From Reticulitermes lucifugus (lineage: Eukaryota; Arthropoda; Insecta; Blattodea; Rhinotermitidae): DNA of 64,000 nucleotides. The notes beneath the pieces were generated by a model. The model was not told the origin of the DNA, searched no databases, and worked only from the letters and a program-made list of their open reading frames with translations. The first letter of the stretch is position 1. Every line of letters begins with the position of its first letter. The stretch lies in assembly GCA_026260175.1 (NCBI GenBank), contig JAKCWW010000361.1, positions 43,921-107,920 of the forward strand, in the 5' to 3' direction. The translations under genes and the position numbers were made by a program. Below, one piece after another: positions 21,931-33,714 of this stretch.

Positions 21931-22608
21931 CCAGCCCCAGTTACATAACATGTACGCACGATATTTCTGAGTCCTACCAGACAAGTATATTTGTGTTATC
22001 AGTAACTTATTCAAGTTGTCACAATTAGAACCTGAGGCAGGAAGTTACAGTAGCTTTGTCCCTTATGAGACATTGCGTTTATATATATGTCACGACTTGC
22101 AAACTTTGTGTGAGAGAGTGCCCATGCTGTTAACTGACAGTGTTTATTAAACTTATGATAAACTGTATACAAAGAAAGCAGATTTATGAGGGTAATTAAA
22201 TAGTCCTTTGAATATGCGAGAGCTTCCACTGGAAAAATTAAGAAATTCAAATAGACTTGACTTTGTTAAGAAGTGTGTCTTATTTTCTTCTTCTTTTTCT
22301 TCTTCCAGCTCAAGGATGTGAAACCAATTTCACCTTCCGATATTTGTTAATTACAGACTTTTCTTTTTCACTACTTCCGGACCTTGTACCTCTGTCTGCC
22401 CTTTGGCATTACGTAGAAGTAAGAAGTCTAATATTGGCAGTTATTTAATATAAATTTTATAAATATGTACGTAATTTTCAAATATAACGGTTAGGAAAAG
22501 TATAGAAGCAACAACGTGATGGCAGAATATCCATCATAGAAACGAAGGCGGGTGAATGGACACAGTGAAGACACATTTCAAAAACAAGATGGTATGATCA
22601 GTACATCG

Positions 22609-22835
22609 TGTTTGGAAACACGGCAGTCAGAATCATGTTTCGATACAAGACAGGAGGTAAGGTGAGGATGGATGCCCACACTTCCTCCCTTCCAGTAGGT
22701 GCCGGAAAGTCTCTCTCCGGGAAAAAGCAGACGGGGCGTGAACCTGGCCACTCACCCCGTCTAGTTACTAGATTAAAAATGTACTGAATTGTACTTCGTC
22801 TCTTCAACGCGCCGTCGTGGCGCGGTACACTTTTA
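22609..22835 (+). mobile_element. tRNA-derived SINE (family S)
   Basis: B-box-like ATGTTTCGATACAAGACAGG, then ATGCCCACACTTCCTCCCTT, a degenerate GTGCCGGAAAG, GACGGGGCGTGAACCTGGCC, CTCACCCCGTCTAG and end motif CGCCGTCGTGGCGCG. Confidence 0.7.
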
Positions 22836-22864
22836 TTGTTTTATTGACGTCAATATCATAGAGC

Positions 22865-23025
22865 ACATAAGCTGACAGTTGTTCAACTCATGACGAAATT
22901 TATCGACCTTAATGACAGCCACCACTGAACCGTTCCATGAGTCATTGTAATCCAGTCCACCTCTTCTACACCCCATTTCCTGAAGATTCATTGTAACTGT
23001 ATCTTCCCATCTATACTCTGGCTGT
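22865..23025 (-). mobile_element. LINE fragment, extreme C-terminus
   Basis: The minus-strand reading RWEDTVTMNLQEMGC followed by RRGGLDYNDSWN corresponds to the 'RWEDNIKMDLQEVGC..GLDWIDLAQDR' end of the LINE ORF. It is old and frame-broken. Confidence 0.6.
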
Positions 23026-23036
23026 CACAAGCCATA

Positions 23037-23088
23037 TCGTTATTATTATTATTATTATATTATTATTATTATTATTATTATTATATTT
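23037..23088. repeat. (TTA)n microsatellite
   Basis: Interrupted TTA run directly after a LINE fragment. A second run lies at 23196-23215. Confidence 0.9.
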
Positions 23089-23734
23089 GTCGTCTTGTGT
23101 TTTCTTCTTCCTTTGTTTCTTTGTTATTTTTGTGTATTTTTACCGATTTTGTGACAAGTAACTAGGTTGAGTCAACATGTAAATAAAGAGAGAATTTATT
23201 ATTATTATTATTATTACTGTCGTCTTAGTTGTTGTTATTATTGTGATTAATATTTTGCTTAGGCTGACAATGTTAACATTTTCATGAAAATTGCTAAGTT
23301 AAAATTGCAATGTTTCATTTCTAGGTTAGATGTTTATAAAGTTTTTTTTGTTGTTGTTGTGTGTCTTGTTGCTATAGCAGTATAGCTCAGAGTAGTTTTC
23401 ACTTTAAACAGATTCTCAGAAAACAAGAAAGCGATATTTATTGGGTATCTGCAGAACAATATGATGCAGTTTGTAGAGTTACGATTCCTCGGGCCCTGTT
23501 ATCGACTTTCTGCTCCAGCAGACAAACAAGTCAGCTGTATCGATAATTGCTTGCTTTGAATAAAGACTTCCTTTATCTACATGTTTCGTTCTGTAGAAAT
23601 GTTGAATTCTTTCAATTTCTGGCCTGAAACAGTTTTCAGCAAATAAATAAGGAACCACATAGCATGTGATATACATAACACTCTGAAGCCTGAATTTCAT
23701 GTAAACAATGTATACAAATATAGTTCTTACCTCA

Positions 23735-23905
23735 CACTAAACATGTTCCATCTGCAGTACAAAGACCGACCGGTTAATGCTGTTTCCAGACATAATCGCT
23801 CTTTATTGTGACAGTCATACGAAACACATAAATACACTATGTGGCCAAAATGCAGCGTGTTAACTTTTAAGAATGTTGATTCTATAATTACCATTGAGTT
23901 TTAAG
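23735..23905 (+). repeat. Family A dispersed repeat, well preserved
   Basis: Order: CCTCACACTAAACATG, CCGGTTAATGCTGTTTCC, ATCGCTCTTTATTGTGAC, CATACGAAACACATAAATAC, ACTATGTGGCCAAAATGCAG, TTAACTTTTAAGAATG. It is useful as a reference copy for the family. Confidence 0.75.
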
Positions 23906-24204
23906 ATTTAAAACGTGCTGCGAAGTTAAAAAACAATGTAACCATTTAGGTTTGTGTTTTCATGTAAAGCAGCACAAGACTGTCCCATAAGTTTATGTGC
24001 TAACAGAAAATTAATTTGGCTAAGTGGGAAAGTTTCTCAAACGAAGTCTTTTCGTATAAGTCTTTGGTGTATTAATGATCCGTTACATAGGCCGTTGAAA
24101 GATGGCTCTTTTTAATGTAATTAGTCTTCCTACGCCGAAGTTTCCAGATTTGCGATTTTATAAAACTAGGCTAATATAAGTTCGTTCATAACTAACAAAC
24201 TAAA

Positions 24205-24550
24205 TAACTAACAACTCCATGGAGAAGAATCCTTCATGACAGCCACTATTCACTCGGCTACACAAAACTTCCCCTGCCACTAGTCTATCTCCTGAGCCAG
24301 ATGAATCGATTCCACACCCTCCAAATTTACTTTTATGATCCGCTTTAATATTATCCCCCTGTCTATGCCTAGATCTTTAAAATTGTCTCTTCCTTTCAGG
24401 GTATTCGTCTCATTTCTCCGATCTCCGGTGCGTGCTATACGCTCCGCCATTCTCGTTTTCCCATAATTGTGTGAATAGTAAAATTATGATGCTTCTCGCT
24501 ACGTACTTGCCACCATCCTCCTGTTATGTCATCTTTCTTAGTCGTGAACA
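24205..24550 (-). mobile_element. LINE 3' fragment
   Basis: Minus strand: GGGATAATATTAAAGCGG, GAATCGATTCATCTGGCTCA (the 'WIHLAQ' box) and the 3' terminus CTCCATGGAGTTGTTAG. It faces the plus-strand copy at 24595, forming an inverted LINE pair. Confidence 0.65.
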
Positions 24551-24594
24551 TACTGTAAACTATTAAGAATTTTTATGAACAAATAAAGGAGAAA

Positions 24595-24935
24595 GGAATG
24601 GGTGGAGAGGGTGGCACAAAGAATGCTTGGGAAATAAGAAAACTGAACACAAAATTTGTTCTGAAAAACTTAAGCTAAGAGACAGATTGAAAGATCTAGT
24701 CGTAGGTGGAATAATATTAAAGTAGATTTTGAACAATTACATATGGAATGAATTAAAATTGCTCTGGATAGGGTCCATTTCTTGGCTTTTGTGAGTAGGG
24801 TGATGAAATTTCGGGTTTGATGAAGTGCGGGCTTGTTTTGAAAGCTGATCGGATAACAGTTTTTCTAGAAGAATTTGGCCACACTTTAGTTAGTTGATTG
24901 ATTGATTGATTAGATAGGTAGTTAGTTGGTTACTT
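24595..24935 (+). mobile_element. LINE 3' fragment with short tandem tail
   Basis: GACAGATTGAAAGATCTAGT, GGAATAATATTAAAGTAGA, a degenerate LAQ box, ATGAAATTTCGGGTTTGATG (the 'MNLRVP' position), then a GATT/GTTA short repeat tail. The same structural order is seen at 58762-59025. Confidence 0.65.
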
Positions 24936-25037
24936 ATGTTAATTCTTTGGTCACATGGTGTAAATTACGCGATAAAGTATAAGTTCAGTTTTAACTTGTT
25001 ACGGTACATAGAAGGCAGCCCCTGTGCCGAATTATGC

Positions 25038-25300
25038 ACCGTGCTGTGAAGGCATAGGCCTATAGGAGAATGCCGGTACAGCGTCACACGTTGCTATCTC
25101 GGCACTAGCACTATGTGAAGGTGTCAGTTTCATGCCCCGGTCGCTTGGTCCCTGGGGAAACAGCTCCAGTACCCGTTGGACAGAGGGCTGCTCTGGACAG
25201 TTTGTAGAAAAAAAGGAACTTGTCCCTACAGGGAATCGAACCACGATTCCTGGGTCATCCAGTCCATAGCGTTGTCACTATATCAACTGAGATAATCAAA
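25038..25300 (-). mobile_element. tRNA-derived SINE (family S)
   Basis: The minus-strand head reads ATCTCAGTTGATATAGTGAC (A box) and the B box GGTTCGATTCCCTGTAGG. The body is degraded but ordered, with GGTACTGGAGCTGTTTCC and GACCAAGCGACCGGGGC. Confidence 0.75.
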
Positions 25301-25454
25301 CAACTAACCTTACCTTCTTCTATCGTCCTGTACTTTGATACTTACGATCCACCCCGTACTTAATTTCATTATATTGAAAGCGTTCTGGGTGATGAATATA
25401 CGGCAAAGATGCATGTAATTTGCGTTCCGAAGTATGTCCTTCATCTAATAATCT

Positions 25455-25605
25455 TCAGTTCGTACCTCACAGTGAACACTTCGTCTCCATTACAGAGATC
25501 ATCCAGTGAAGGCTGTTTAGAGAAATAATCGCTGCTTCTTGTGAGAATCATAAGCAGCACACAAATGCACTGTGTGGACAAAATGCTCAATTTTTGTATG
25601 CTGCA
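25455..25605 (+). repeat. Family A dispersed repeat
   Basis: TTCGTACCTCACAGTGAACA, AATCGCTGCTTCTTGTGAGA, CACAAATGCACTGTGTGGAC, AAAATGCTC. Confidence 0.65.
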
Positions 25606-26129
25606 GCACAGTGGTACACGTAATGACCAGTGTGTTTCAGAATTGCAAATGATAAATCAATTGAGGGAGAATGAACCCCACTTTTCCATGCATTTGAAAC
25701 GGTGCCGCCTTGCTTATCGATTTTATTTTAAACGCTACTCTTCAGTCCTGCTCATCTGAAGAGCAAGATTCCTTGCAGACATAAGTTAATGCCATTTGTA
25801 ATTCCACGGGCATTTTCAACACTCTCGATCTGTTGCAATTATCCTCGTGTTATTGAAGAACGAACCTTCTACGTCTTATTTTTGTCTTGTAGACTTCATA
25901 CAAACAACGTACTCAAATTTAAAGCGGCTAATTGTTTTTGATTTTAAACACAAATCAACGGAACAGTTTCTTTATTAAGCAGTGGCTTATCCAGCGCTTT
26001 GATTTACTTCTTCAGTTCTACAAAGATGTATTGAAATTAATGTCTCAAAGCTTGTTTTCTTGATTTATGATTTTTAAGGTAGCAAAATCGCGATTTGAGC
26101 AATCAAGGATAAAGTAAAGGTCACCCTAT

Positions 26130-26372
26130 AACATGTCATGGAAGAAAAACGCGGGAGTGGAGGTGTAGCTCTACTCATTCTTAACCTCGGCGCTGGTTTG
26201 AGTTCGGTGATCATCGCCACTTCTCGGTCACTTTAGGGGAGGCTGGATGGCCCCATAACCGGTCTGAATGGGTACGGAGAAGAGACAATTTCTTGCCCTC
26301 ACCGGGGTTCGGGTCCCGGACCGTCCAGCTTTTAGCGAGTGGCTATGCCGATTACGCTATCTCGGCCCCATA
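26130..26372 (-). mobile_element. tRNA-derived SINE (family S)
   Basis: The minus-strand head starts GGGGCCGAGATAGCGTAATC, with B box GGGACCCGAACCCCGGTGAG (one base off consensus). The body ends in the conserved GAGCTACACCTCCACTCCCG. Confidence 0.75.
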
Positions 26373-26417
26373 AAGCAAATGCTGAAATGTAAATAATTAT
26401 GGAAACTAAGGAACAAA

Positions 26418-26445
26418 GTGATTATTATTATTATTATTATTATTA
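26418..26445. repeat. (ATT)n microsatellite
   Basis: Eight to nine units of ATT. Confidence 0.9.
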
Positions 26446-26644
26446 GTTATTCTAAGTAGTAACTTTATTACGCCATTTAATTTATTTTTAATTTATAAAT
26501 AATTGGGCATTATCGCTAGAGAGTGAATGAGTTAGTAAATAATCGAAATACTCAGTAACTTACTTAACTTTTAACTCTTTGAAGCACGAATTTCAAGCAA
26601 CAACTACTTAAGAAACTTAAAATCTTGCAACCGTTTAAAAACTC

Positions 26645-26815
26645 TGTTCCTGCCTCACAGAGAACAGAGTCCGTGTCCACTGTAAAAACCACGTTGTTAA
26701 TGCTGTTCATTGTGAGAGTCATACGAAACATATACGACTAAATACACTGTGTGGGCAAAATAAAGAATTTCTCTTAGTAAAATGGAATGTGACAAGTAGA
26801 GTTACCACTGTGCTA
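26645..26815 (+). repeat. Family A dispersed repeat
   Basis: TGCCTCACAGAGAACAG, GTTGTTAATGCTGTTCATTG, GAGAGTCATACGAAACATAT, TAAATACACTGTGTGGGCAA, GTAGAGTTACCACTGTGCTA. Both ends of the unit are visible. Confidence 0.7.
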
Positions 26816-27341
26816 AAAATGTATCTACTTGTTTCCTGTTGAATTTTTCAGATGATAAGTGTGTATCCGTGTGGACAAAACTGACTCCACTCACTAATTC
26901 CTTTGTCTTGCGTTTCTGTCAGTCCCTAAAACGATCACCTTTTTTGCTGAGACAGTTTCTTCTATCTAGTAAAAAAGAGATCGAATTTATTTAGACCAGT
27001 ATTTGGGATTTGGTTGATTTGGCACATTTATTAACTCCACTACGTTTCGGAAGTTGATTCCAATTCTGTCGTCAGGTGAAAGACAAAGTAAACCTACATC
27101 GGGGCCGCTCGATCGCGGGTTAGCACACCGCGGTTTCGCTTGGTCGCGGAAGAATTATCTTGACCACCGTCGTGCATCGCGGTGCAGTTCCCTGTCTTCC
27201 GGCCGCCCCTGCATAGTAACAGACAACATGCCACATTTGCTGCCTCGCTCAGTAGCAGCCTAGGTACATTACGATACAGAACGTACTTCTATTGCACTTC
27301 CCAAAAATTTTAGAACAAATACCTTCCCTCTTGTTTTATTT

Positions 27342-28130
27342 ATGTCTGGAAAGGGTGATGTACGTGCTGATGAAGGGCCTAAGGTTAAAAAGAAAAGGAA
27401 AGTGATGTATATTAGAGAAACTGGAGGCGTAGGACAAATTGGACAGTGGAAAGAGAATTTCTACATTCGGAACCTTTATGGTGTAAACGAATCGACCATT
27501 CTTTCATTGAGAAAAATGAAGACAAAATCAGGAGAGGTGTTGAGTCCAGTATTCCATCGAGTGCGAAAATTCCTAGTGTAATTCGTCGCGACCCCTTTCT
27601 GGAAGAGATGGAAAGAACCTTGTGTGTATGGCTGAAAGATGAGGCACAGAAAGTTTGTCTATGAATGGTGCTGTGGTGAGGAAAAGGGCCATGCAATTAT
27701 ACAACCACAAAGCAGAAACTAGGGGTGAGGAGAGCGGTAGCTTCCATGCCAGTAAAGAGTGGTTTGAAAATTTTAAGAAGCAGAGAAGCCTGTACAATCC
27801 GAAGAGAATATAGAATCAGCACCTGTTGATAATGTGGCTGGCACTAAGTAACCAGGTAATTCCAAGAAGGGAATATAGAAAGACTGCTTGCTACAGCAAG
27901 TTGATTAGACAGGCCTGAAATTTAATGTTGTCGTGGCACCATACACGGAGTTGTGTAGGGACATGCTTAAAGCAAAACAAAAGAAGATAACCTCTTTCTT
28001 CATTAAGTCTTCAGTCTCCCCCTCCGCCATGTATGCTATGTCCTTCAATCGCCGTGACAAAATTTCAGCCAGGAACATCGACTTCATTTCAATAAACGCC
28101 ACCACAAATCTTCTTTGTGCCTTCTATCAT
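27342..28130 (+). pseudogene. Second Tigger/CENP-B-like transposase, deleted and frame-broken
   Basis: An ATG opens a recognisable N-terminus: MSGKGDVRADEGPKVKKKRK, a psq-type HTH region with NLYGVNESTILSLRK, then (frame change near 27515) KNEDKIRRGVESSIPSSAK and RRDPFLEEMERTLCVWLKDE. In a third frame follow NGAVVRKRAMQLYNHKAE and the Tc5-type HTH end SFHASKEWFENFKK. The sequence then jumps to a C-terminal-like phrase, LKAKQKKITSFF. The whole DDE catalytic domain, about 300 residues, is missing, so this is an internal-deletion derivative or decayed remnant. Terminal inverted repeats were not found. It differs from the 13882 element in sequence and strand. Confidence 0.8.
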
Positions 28131-28199
28131 GTTACGTGTGTCTTCGTTTCCCCTAACCCAATTTTTCCCATCAGGTCTTAAATTCGCGCATCCCAATTT

Positions 28200-29454
28200 C
28201 ACTGTTCGCGAGATTTTTCAAGAACGTACGGCGAGGGTATCCCGTGTTCTATTTGGTTCCTCAGTAGAAATATTGTCACACCATGATTAGAGAAGAAGAC
28301 GAACTCCGAACCTTAGCGGTTTTAATAAAACGCGATGATGAATGAAATCCAAAAATTATTCTGCATCAGCCCTCAAATACTTTTTGAACAAAAGGCATTT
28401 AAAAAACTATAACTTCTTGTTATATATATGGAAGTCGGTGTGTCTTACTGCGTGGGAATCAAAAGAGTTGAACGGCGTTTAAAGGCAGAGTAATGAGGAG
28501 AGTTGACAGTGCAAGGGCCTGGATGAACTTAGACCCGTGTAATCAATATCACAATTTTTTACTTGTATTAATTTTAAGAACCTCGACACCGGAAGGTAGA
28601 AGAGGACGACTAAGCAAGCAAGTATTAATTTTAAGTTGTGGCATATTTGATTTTTTTACCGTCAAGACGGAGGCTGTAGGTTTCTCAGAAATCCTGGCAC
28701 TTATTCAATAATCTACGCGGCGTAACATCAGGGTAGATTTCGCTAAGTCAAGAATGGTGAAAATTGTAACAATAAGACACAGAGATCGAAAATAGGAATG
28801 AGAAATGCATATCGACTTTTACATAGAAGATCTTAAAGACATACTGCCGAGCGTTTCTTTTATCGCTGTCCTGTTCACCGCAACTCTCACCTCATGTCCG
28901 GGCGGATCGGCGCTTTCTGCACGATAAAGCTGCCGCGCTCGTTGCAGGGCTAAAAAGGACTCCATGTGTTGGACACGTAGACATAGACATGACAGTGTTA
29001 TTAAAATGGACTATAAGATGCGACATTTTGAAATGGTTATATGTAAGAAATTATATTGTGTAATGGACGTGGTTTGTGAATACGTGGATAAAATATGATT
29101 CCAAAAAGTTGGGAATTTTTACAGTTTAATATATGTATTCTTTTCATTCAAGTCTCTGTACCATTATATTATTTATTCAACACAGACAAAAATCTTGACA
29201 AGTAAACCCACTCGTTATACGTGATTTCCGGCAGATATCCTAGCTATGTGTAAGGTAAAACCTTTAGAAACTACTGATGAAATAATCGCAGGTTCTCGGC
29301 TGTACTGAAAGTTCTGTACTGCAGCCTGTAGTCGCCTCACATTCCATCCCTAGCTGAGTCTGCTACATTGTTATTGAATAGAAAATATGCGTTTTGATTT
29401 TATCTACAATTCTTGTCTGAAACATTTCTTATTCTAAGAAGAATTCAGTGAGGT
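28200..29454. other. No gene recognised
   Basis: Apart from the 3' flank of the Tigger remnant, no coding or repeat signal could be supported. Confidence 0.4.
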
Positions 29455-29680
29455 ATTATCATAATTGTACATAGGTCTTCATGTAAAGTACTAGCTATTC
29501 TTGTCAGATTTTAATGATGCTTGAATTTTGTTGACAGATTTTCGAAAAATACTCAAATATCAAATTTCATGAAAATCCCTGCAGTTGGAGCCGAGTTGTT
29601 CAATGCGGGCAGACGGACAGAGAGGCATGACGAAGCTAATAGTGGCTTTTCGCAATGTTTCTTAAGAATGCTATAATTCC
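29455..29680 (+). repeat. RTE-like 3' tail, homologous to 42497-42685
   Basis: ACATAGGTCTTCATGTAAAG, TTGTCAGATTTTAATG, AAATTTCATGAAAATCCCTG, GGAGCCGAGTTGTTC, then a GACGGACAG run. The order 'aaatttcatgaaaatc..ccag..gagccgagtt..cagacgga' is a hallmark of RTE-class and some DNA-element tails. Confidence 0.6.
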
Positions 29681-30859
29681 TTAGCTACTCAAGAAATACC
29701 TCGATTTTTATGGAGCTCGCAGCATTTTCATGTTCACAAGAGCCCACAAGTGTCCTCTGCTAACTCAGTCACGCTTGTCGCTGATGTCACATGCCCAGCT
29801 GGGTTGCAGCCCACACTTCTTCGCCTGTTACACGTTGTAGCTCAGTAACATGAAAGGCCTTCTGTGCGGGTAATGTTTACGGGGGTGGACAGTGCAATCG
29901 CACTAATGGTTATTTAAGTCAGAGCCAAATTCTCATCGTAATTATTCCCTTGATAACCTTCTCAAAATAAAATTTAAAATTATTTTTCTATTTATTTTTG
30001 CTTGCCGAGTGGTGTGCAACTCACGTACTGTCAAATTCTCGTACTTGAATGGGTTGACATACACGTTTATATTTCACCGGAACACAATTACAATTACAGC
30101 AGTAATCACTTCTTCACCTAGCCTGCAATTTAATATATGCCTCAAATGCAGTCTGATTAAGCACGACCCCTTCAATGTATGTATTCTATCTGCCGTACAC
30201 TGAATATGTGTATCCATTTCCAATTTGCTGTGTACGGCCAAAGTACGCTAACGAAGTTCTGTGCGCCTGTCTTTAAAGCGGGGTGTGATCTAATAATGAC
30301 AACGAGTTCTCCACACATGAAAGCGATCCAGCAAGAATGGCGTGTTTTGAAACAAAGGTTTTCGATGCTTTCCCGCAACACTGCCAGTCCCTTTTAATTT
30401 CAAATATGAATTCGATTGGCAAAAATAAACCTCCAACACAGGACATTTCCCGGGCGAAAAGATTGAATTAAATTTTTATCGGCCCCTCTTTAATTTCTAC
30501 GATCACTCTTCTTACCAACTATGACATACGGTCCCAAACATTCTACTTCTATGCATTAAACACACGTAAACTTAAGTTAATTTAATCAGAGCGGCGTGCA
30601 ATAATCAGTTGTCCTAATTATGCCTCTAATTTGCATAATTGGACTGATGTGAAAAATACTAGTAAGAGTTATGTCTCAGGAATGCCTTTTCCATAAAATA
30701 AGGCCAAGTATGGACGGTCTGAAAGTTAATGAATTTCACATCCAAGCTCGTCTTTTTAAAGCTTCATTTTAAAATCATCCTTCAATATAGGTTTAGTTAT
30801 ATTCCCAGAGGATTCTTTCCTCTAAGTTTTCGGTCCAAAATTTTTTATCCACTTCTGAT

Positions 30860-31020
30860 CACTTCCATGCGAGTAACATGCCCTGCTCATCTCATTCTTT
30901 CACTTGATTACCCTAATCTTATTTGGTGAAGGGTACAAATTATGAAGCTCCACATTATGCTGTTTTCCCCAACCTTCCTCTTTCTAAGGTCAAAATATGC
31001 TCCTCAGCACGATGGTCTCA
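30860..31020 (-). mobile_element. LINE fragment, late ORF2
   Basis: Minus-strand reading: KQHNVELHNLYPSPNKIRVI, then (after one stop) KNEMSRACYSHGS, with AGHVTRME in the alternative frame. This aligns with the LINE landmark 'KLHNEELHNLYSSPNIIRVIK..RMRWAGHVARM'. It lies just upstream of a plus-strand SINE. Confidence 0.65.
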
Positions 31021-31104
31021 CATACCCTCGGTCTATTTTCTTCCCTTAGGGGCAAAAGACAAATTTCACACCCATGTCAACAGCGGGGGTGGGATGATAA
31101 TGTA

Positions 31105-31365
31105 GTTAATATGGTGACAAAGCTACGGGCCGGACAACAGAGGGAGGATGGTTTGTTTCCCAGAATGGACAAGAGGTTTTGTACAAAACTTCCAGACCGG
31201 TTCTGGGTTCCACCCAGCTTCCTATTCAATGGGTACAGGGGGATCTTTCCCCGCGGATAAAGCGGCCGGGACGTGAAGCTGACCGCTCACCTCCATCTAG
31301 TTTCAAGACTAAAAGTGAGTGAGGCTGTACTTCCACTCCGCCACATGCCTTCATGGCGTGCACAG
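31105..31365 (+). mobile_element. tRNA-derived SINE (family S), near full length
   Basis: Degraded head (GTGACAAAGCTACGGGCCGG), then TTCCAGACCGGTTCTGGGTT, CACCCAGCTTCCTATTC, TGGGTACAGGGGGATCTTTC, AAAGCGGCCGGGACGTGAAG, GACCGCTCACCTCCATCTAG and the end motif GCCTTCATGGCGTG. Confidence 0.8.
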
Positions 31366-32029
31366 GGACAGTATGCTGTACGTTTCGAAACAACACTTGC
31401 CTTTAATTTTTGTACACCCTGCGACACTTGACAAGGAAGCCGTTTTTGTTCTCCTGACACGTACATCATCAATTGCAGAGTTGAGTGTCGAGTCGAAATC
31501 CGCGTTTGTAAATAAAAACAGCAGTACAAATACTAAGATATACGCGAGTAATTCAATAACTTACTATCACACTGAGCCGAAAGTTCAGAGCGCTAAATAA
31601 ACCTTACTGCGAAACCTATCACTGCCGTCTGGAATATGATTTATCGATGCCTTCACAGAAGACAGGGAATGAATCTTAACGGAAAGTTCTGGTGCTTGTT
31701 TGAGCACCGATCCGTGGGGGACTTAAGGTAAGATAGCAGGCATTCTGAACCTCGACACTATATAGTGAGACCGCAGAAAGAAGTCCCACTGGCCGTGGTA
31801 TGACAGCGCTTGCGTTTCCTCTCCACTGACTTCTGTTGTAGTCCCCTCCAGCCCCCTACGGCCTATGTCAACAAGTCCAAACAAACTCATTGATAAAGAA
31901 GGTTACGCTGCTAACTTTTGTGTGAACAAAATGGCTAGACGACTGGAGGGGAATTGAGGAAATTACACTGGAGGGGAAGCGTAACAGCCCGAAGAAGTCG
32001 GTGTAAGTGATCTATGCACTGGAATTTTT

Positions 32030-32256
32030 TATGACCTCCATATGTATGGAGGTCCTTGGCTAGTCTCACGCTTCTGTTGCTTTACCCCAATGGAAGATCT
32101 CCGGTACATATTTTGCCCAGGATGGTGAGTGGGCTCCGGAGGTGTTCTGGGTACAGTCGAGAAGAGAAACTTCCCTACCCTTATCAATAAACGAACCTCG
32201 GTTCTTTCAACCCATAGGCCTACAGTCACTATACTGACTGAGATATATCACTTAAC
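32030..32256 (-). mobile_element. tRNA-derived SINE (family S)
   Basis: Minus-strand head GATATATCTCAGTCAGTATA (A box) with the B-box position degraded (GAACCGAGGTTCGTTTATTG). The body has AACACCTCCGGAGCCCACTC and GGTAAAGCAACAG. Confidence 0.7.
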
Positions 32257-33660
32257 ATGGTCATAAAATGACTCTCGTCATAGCGTAATCGTCTTGTCTG
32301 TAGATCGCCACATATCTGTTCGATTTCACACATGAATGTCGTGACAGGTTTTCACGATATCCCTGCGTTTTTCCAGGCAAATGCAACGATGCTACCTCGT
32401 TTAGGCCGCGACCGCTTTTCCAAATTCTGTACACTTCACATTGCATCAACAACCCTAACTTTCATCACTGCAGGTTTTGAGTTTATGAGAGCGTCAAAAA
32501 ATACATAAACCACACAATGACTGTTGTCAGGGCCATAAAGTAAAATAACGTTGGATGTTGTTATTTTAAGATTAAGCTTGTATAGTGATCATTCATGCTA
32601 AAGTAAGTGATAACGCATAAAACATCAAAGTCGTAAAATATGCTTTTGAATCAAAATCTTAATCTGTCGAAATAGGCCAAATTCCACTTACTGTGCGGCT
32701 ATCCGCCTCCGACCCTCGCGACTTAATCCTTAAAAACCGACCTACCTTCTTCCAGCTTGTGAAATCTGAGATTCTGACGGAGATAAATATTAAAAGTACG
32801 CTGATCCGGGATGTAAAGACTACATTCGTAGGCAGCGGGGTCCTCCGAATCGTTGGTATCTGTCTACCAAACTGCACGGTATAACATCCTATAAGACAGT
32901 AACCTTCGTGCGTTTCCAGGATATTATATGTACAACTTACCAGGAAATAAGTGCACCAATTTTGACTTCTGCAAATCCTTCGTTCTAATACTCTTTATGA
33001 AGCACAAAAAAGGGAAACAAATCGCCAACTGCAAACTGTCATGCAACTTTGCATGACTTAAGATAGGCGTATTAATTATTAAAAGGGCTCATGTTTCTGG
33101 GATGATGATCGAATTGATTACCAACATAGATGTCTAAAAACAAACAACTTTGAACTTAAGCTGCAGCAGTAGGTATTGTATTTAATACTGCGTATCTCAT
33201 TATTACGCGATCTATGAAGTATATAATTATTCTTAATATACGTAAGATGACTATGAAATGAACAGTAACACGTGCCGGACAAGTAGCAGTATAATGCTGG
33301 CCTCTTTACTGGCAATAAGGAAGGGCAGTTCCAACGCAGGATGTTCAAGTGATATGTACATTTCTTACAGCAGAGTAACAGGTAGTGTGAAGGTGTGGAA
33401 CACAAGAAAAGAAGAGAACGGGAAAGAAAAGGAAAGAGAACAAGAAGAATGGCGTATAATGAAAGGCACTACGTTTATAAGAAGGGGCGGGAGAACAGCA
33501 AATTAACCGCCATGAATGTTCGCAGGCTGTACCCGTTCAGCCTTCTGATAAAGGTTGACTGGAAGCAAGGTAGATCATTGGTTTTCCGTGATTTTTCCTC
33601 AGTTGTAAGGTGAATGCCAGGGTATAATAACAAAAAGTCGGGGCACGGCCCGCACTCCCC
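32257..33660. other. No gene supported; one open stretch and a purine-rich run
   Basis: The forward stretch 32690-32884 stays open (63 codons, with RLSASDPRDLILKN). It has no recognisable domain and ends just before AT-rich DNA. 33395-33470 is AG-rich, giving spurious Glu/Arg/Lys open frames. 33657-33678 is a poly-C run. Confidence 0.35.
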
Positions 33661-33714
33661 CCCCCCTCTCCCCCCGGTAACGGCTACATTACTCGTGTGT
33701 AGGTTTTAGATCCC

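Noticed and set aside
22257-22448. Open frame MTLLRSVSYFLLLFLLPAQG as a signal peptide, or the pyrimidine tract TTCTTCTTTTTCTTCTTCCAG as an acceptor of a host exon
   Set aside because: The hydrophobic run comes from a TTC/CTT tract. The exon reading after the acceptor stops within 13 codons and no donor pairs with it.
33395-33613. Charged Glu/Arg/Lys open frames
   Set aside because: They come from an AG-rich tract; any frame through it looks like a coiled coil.
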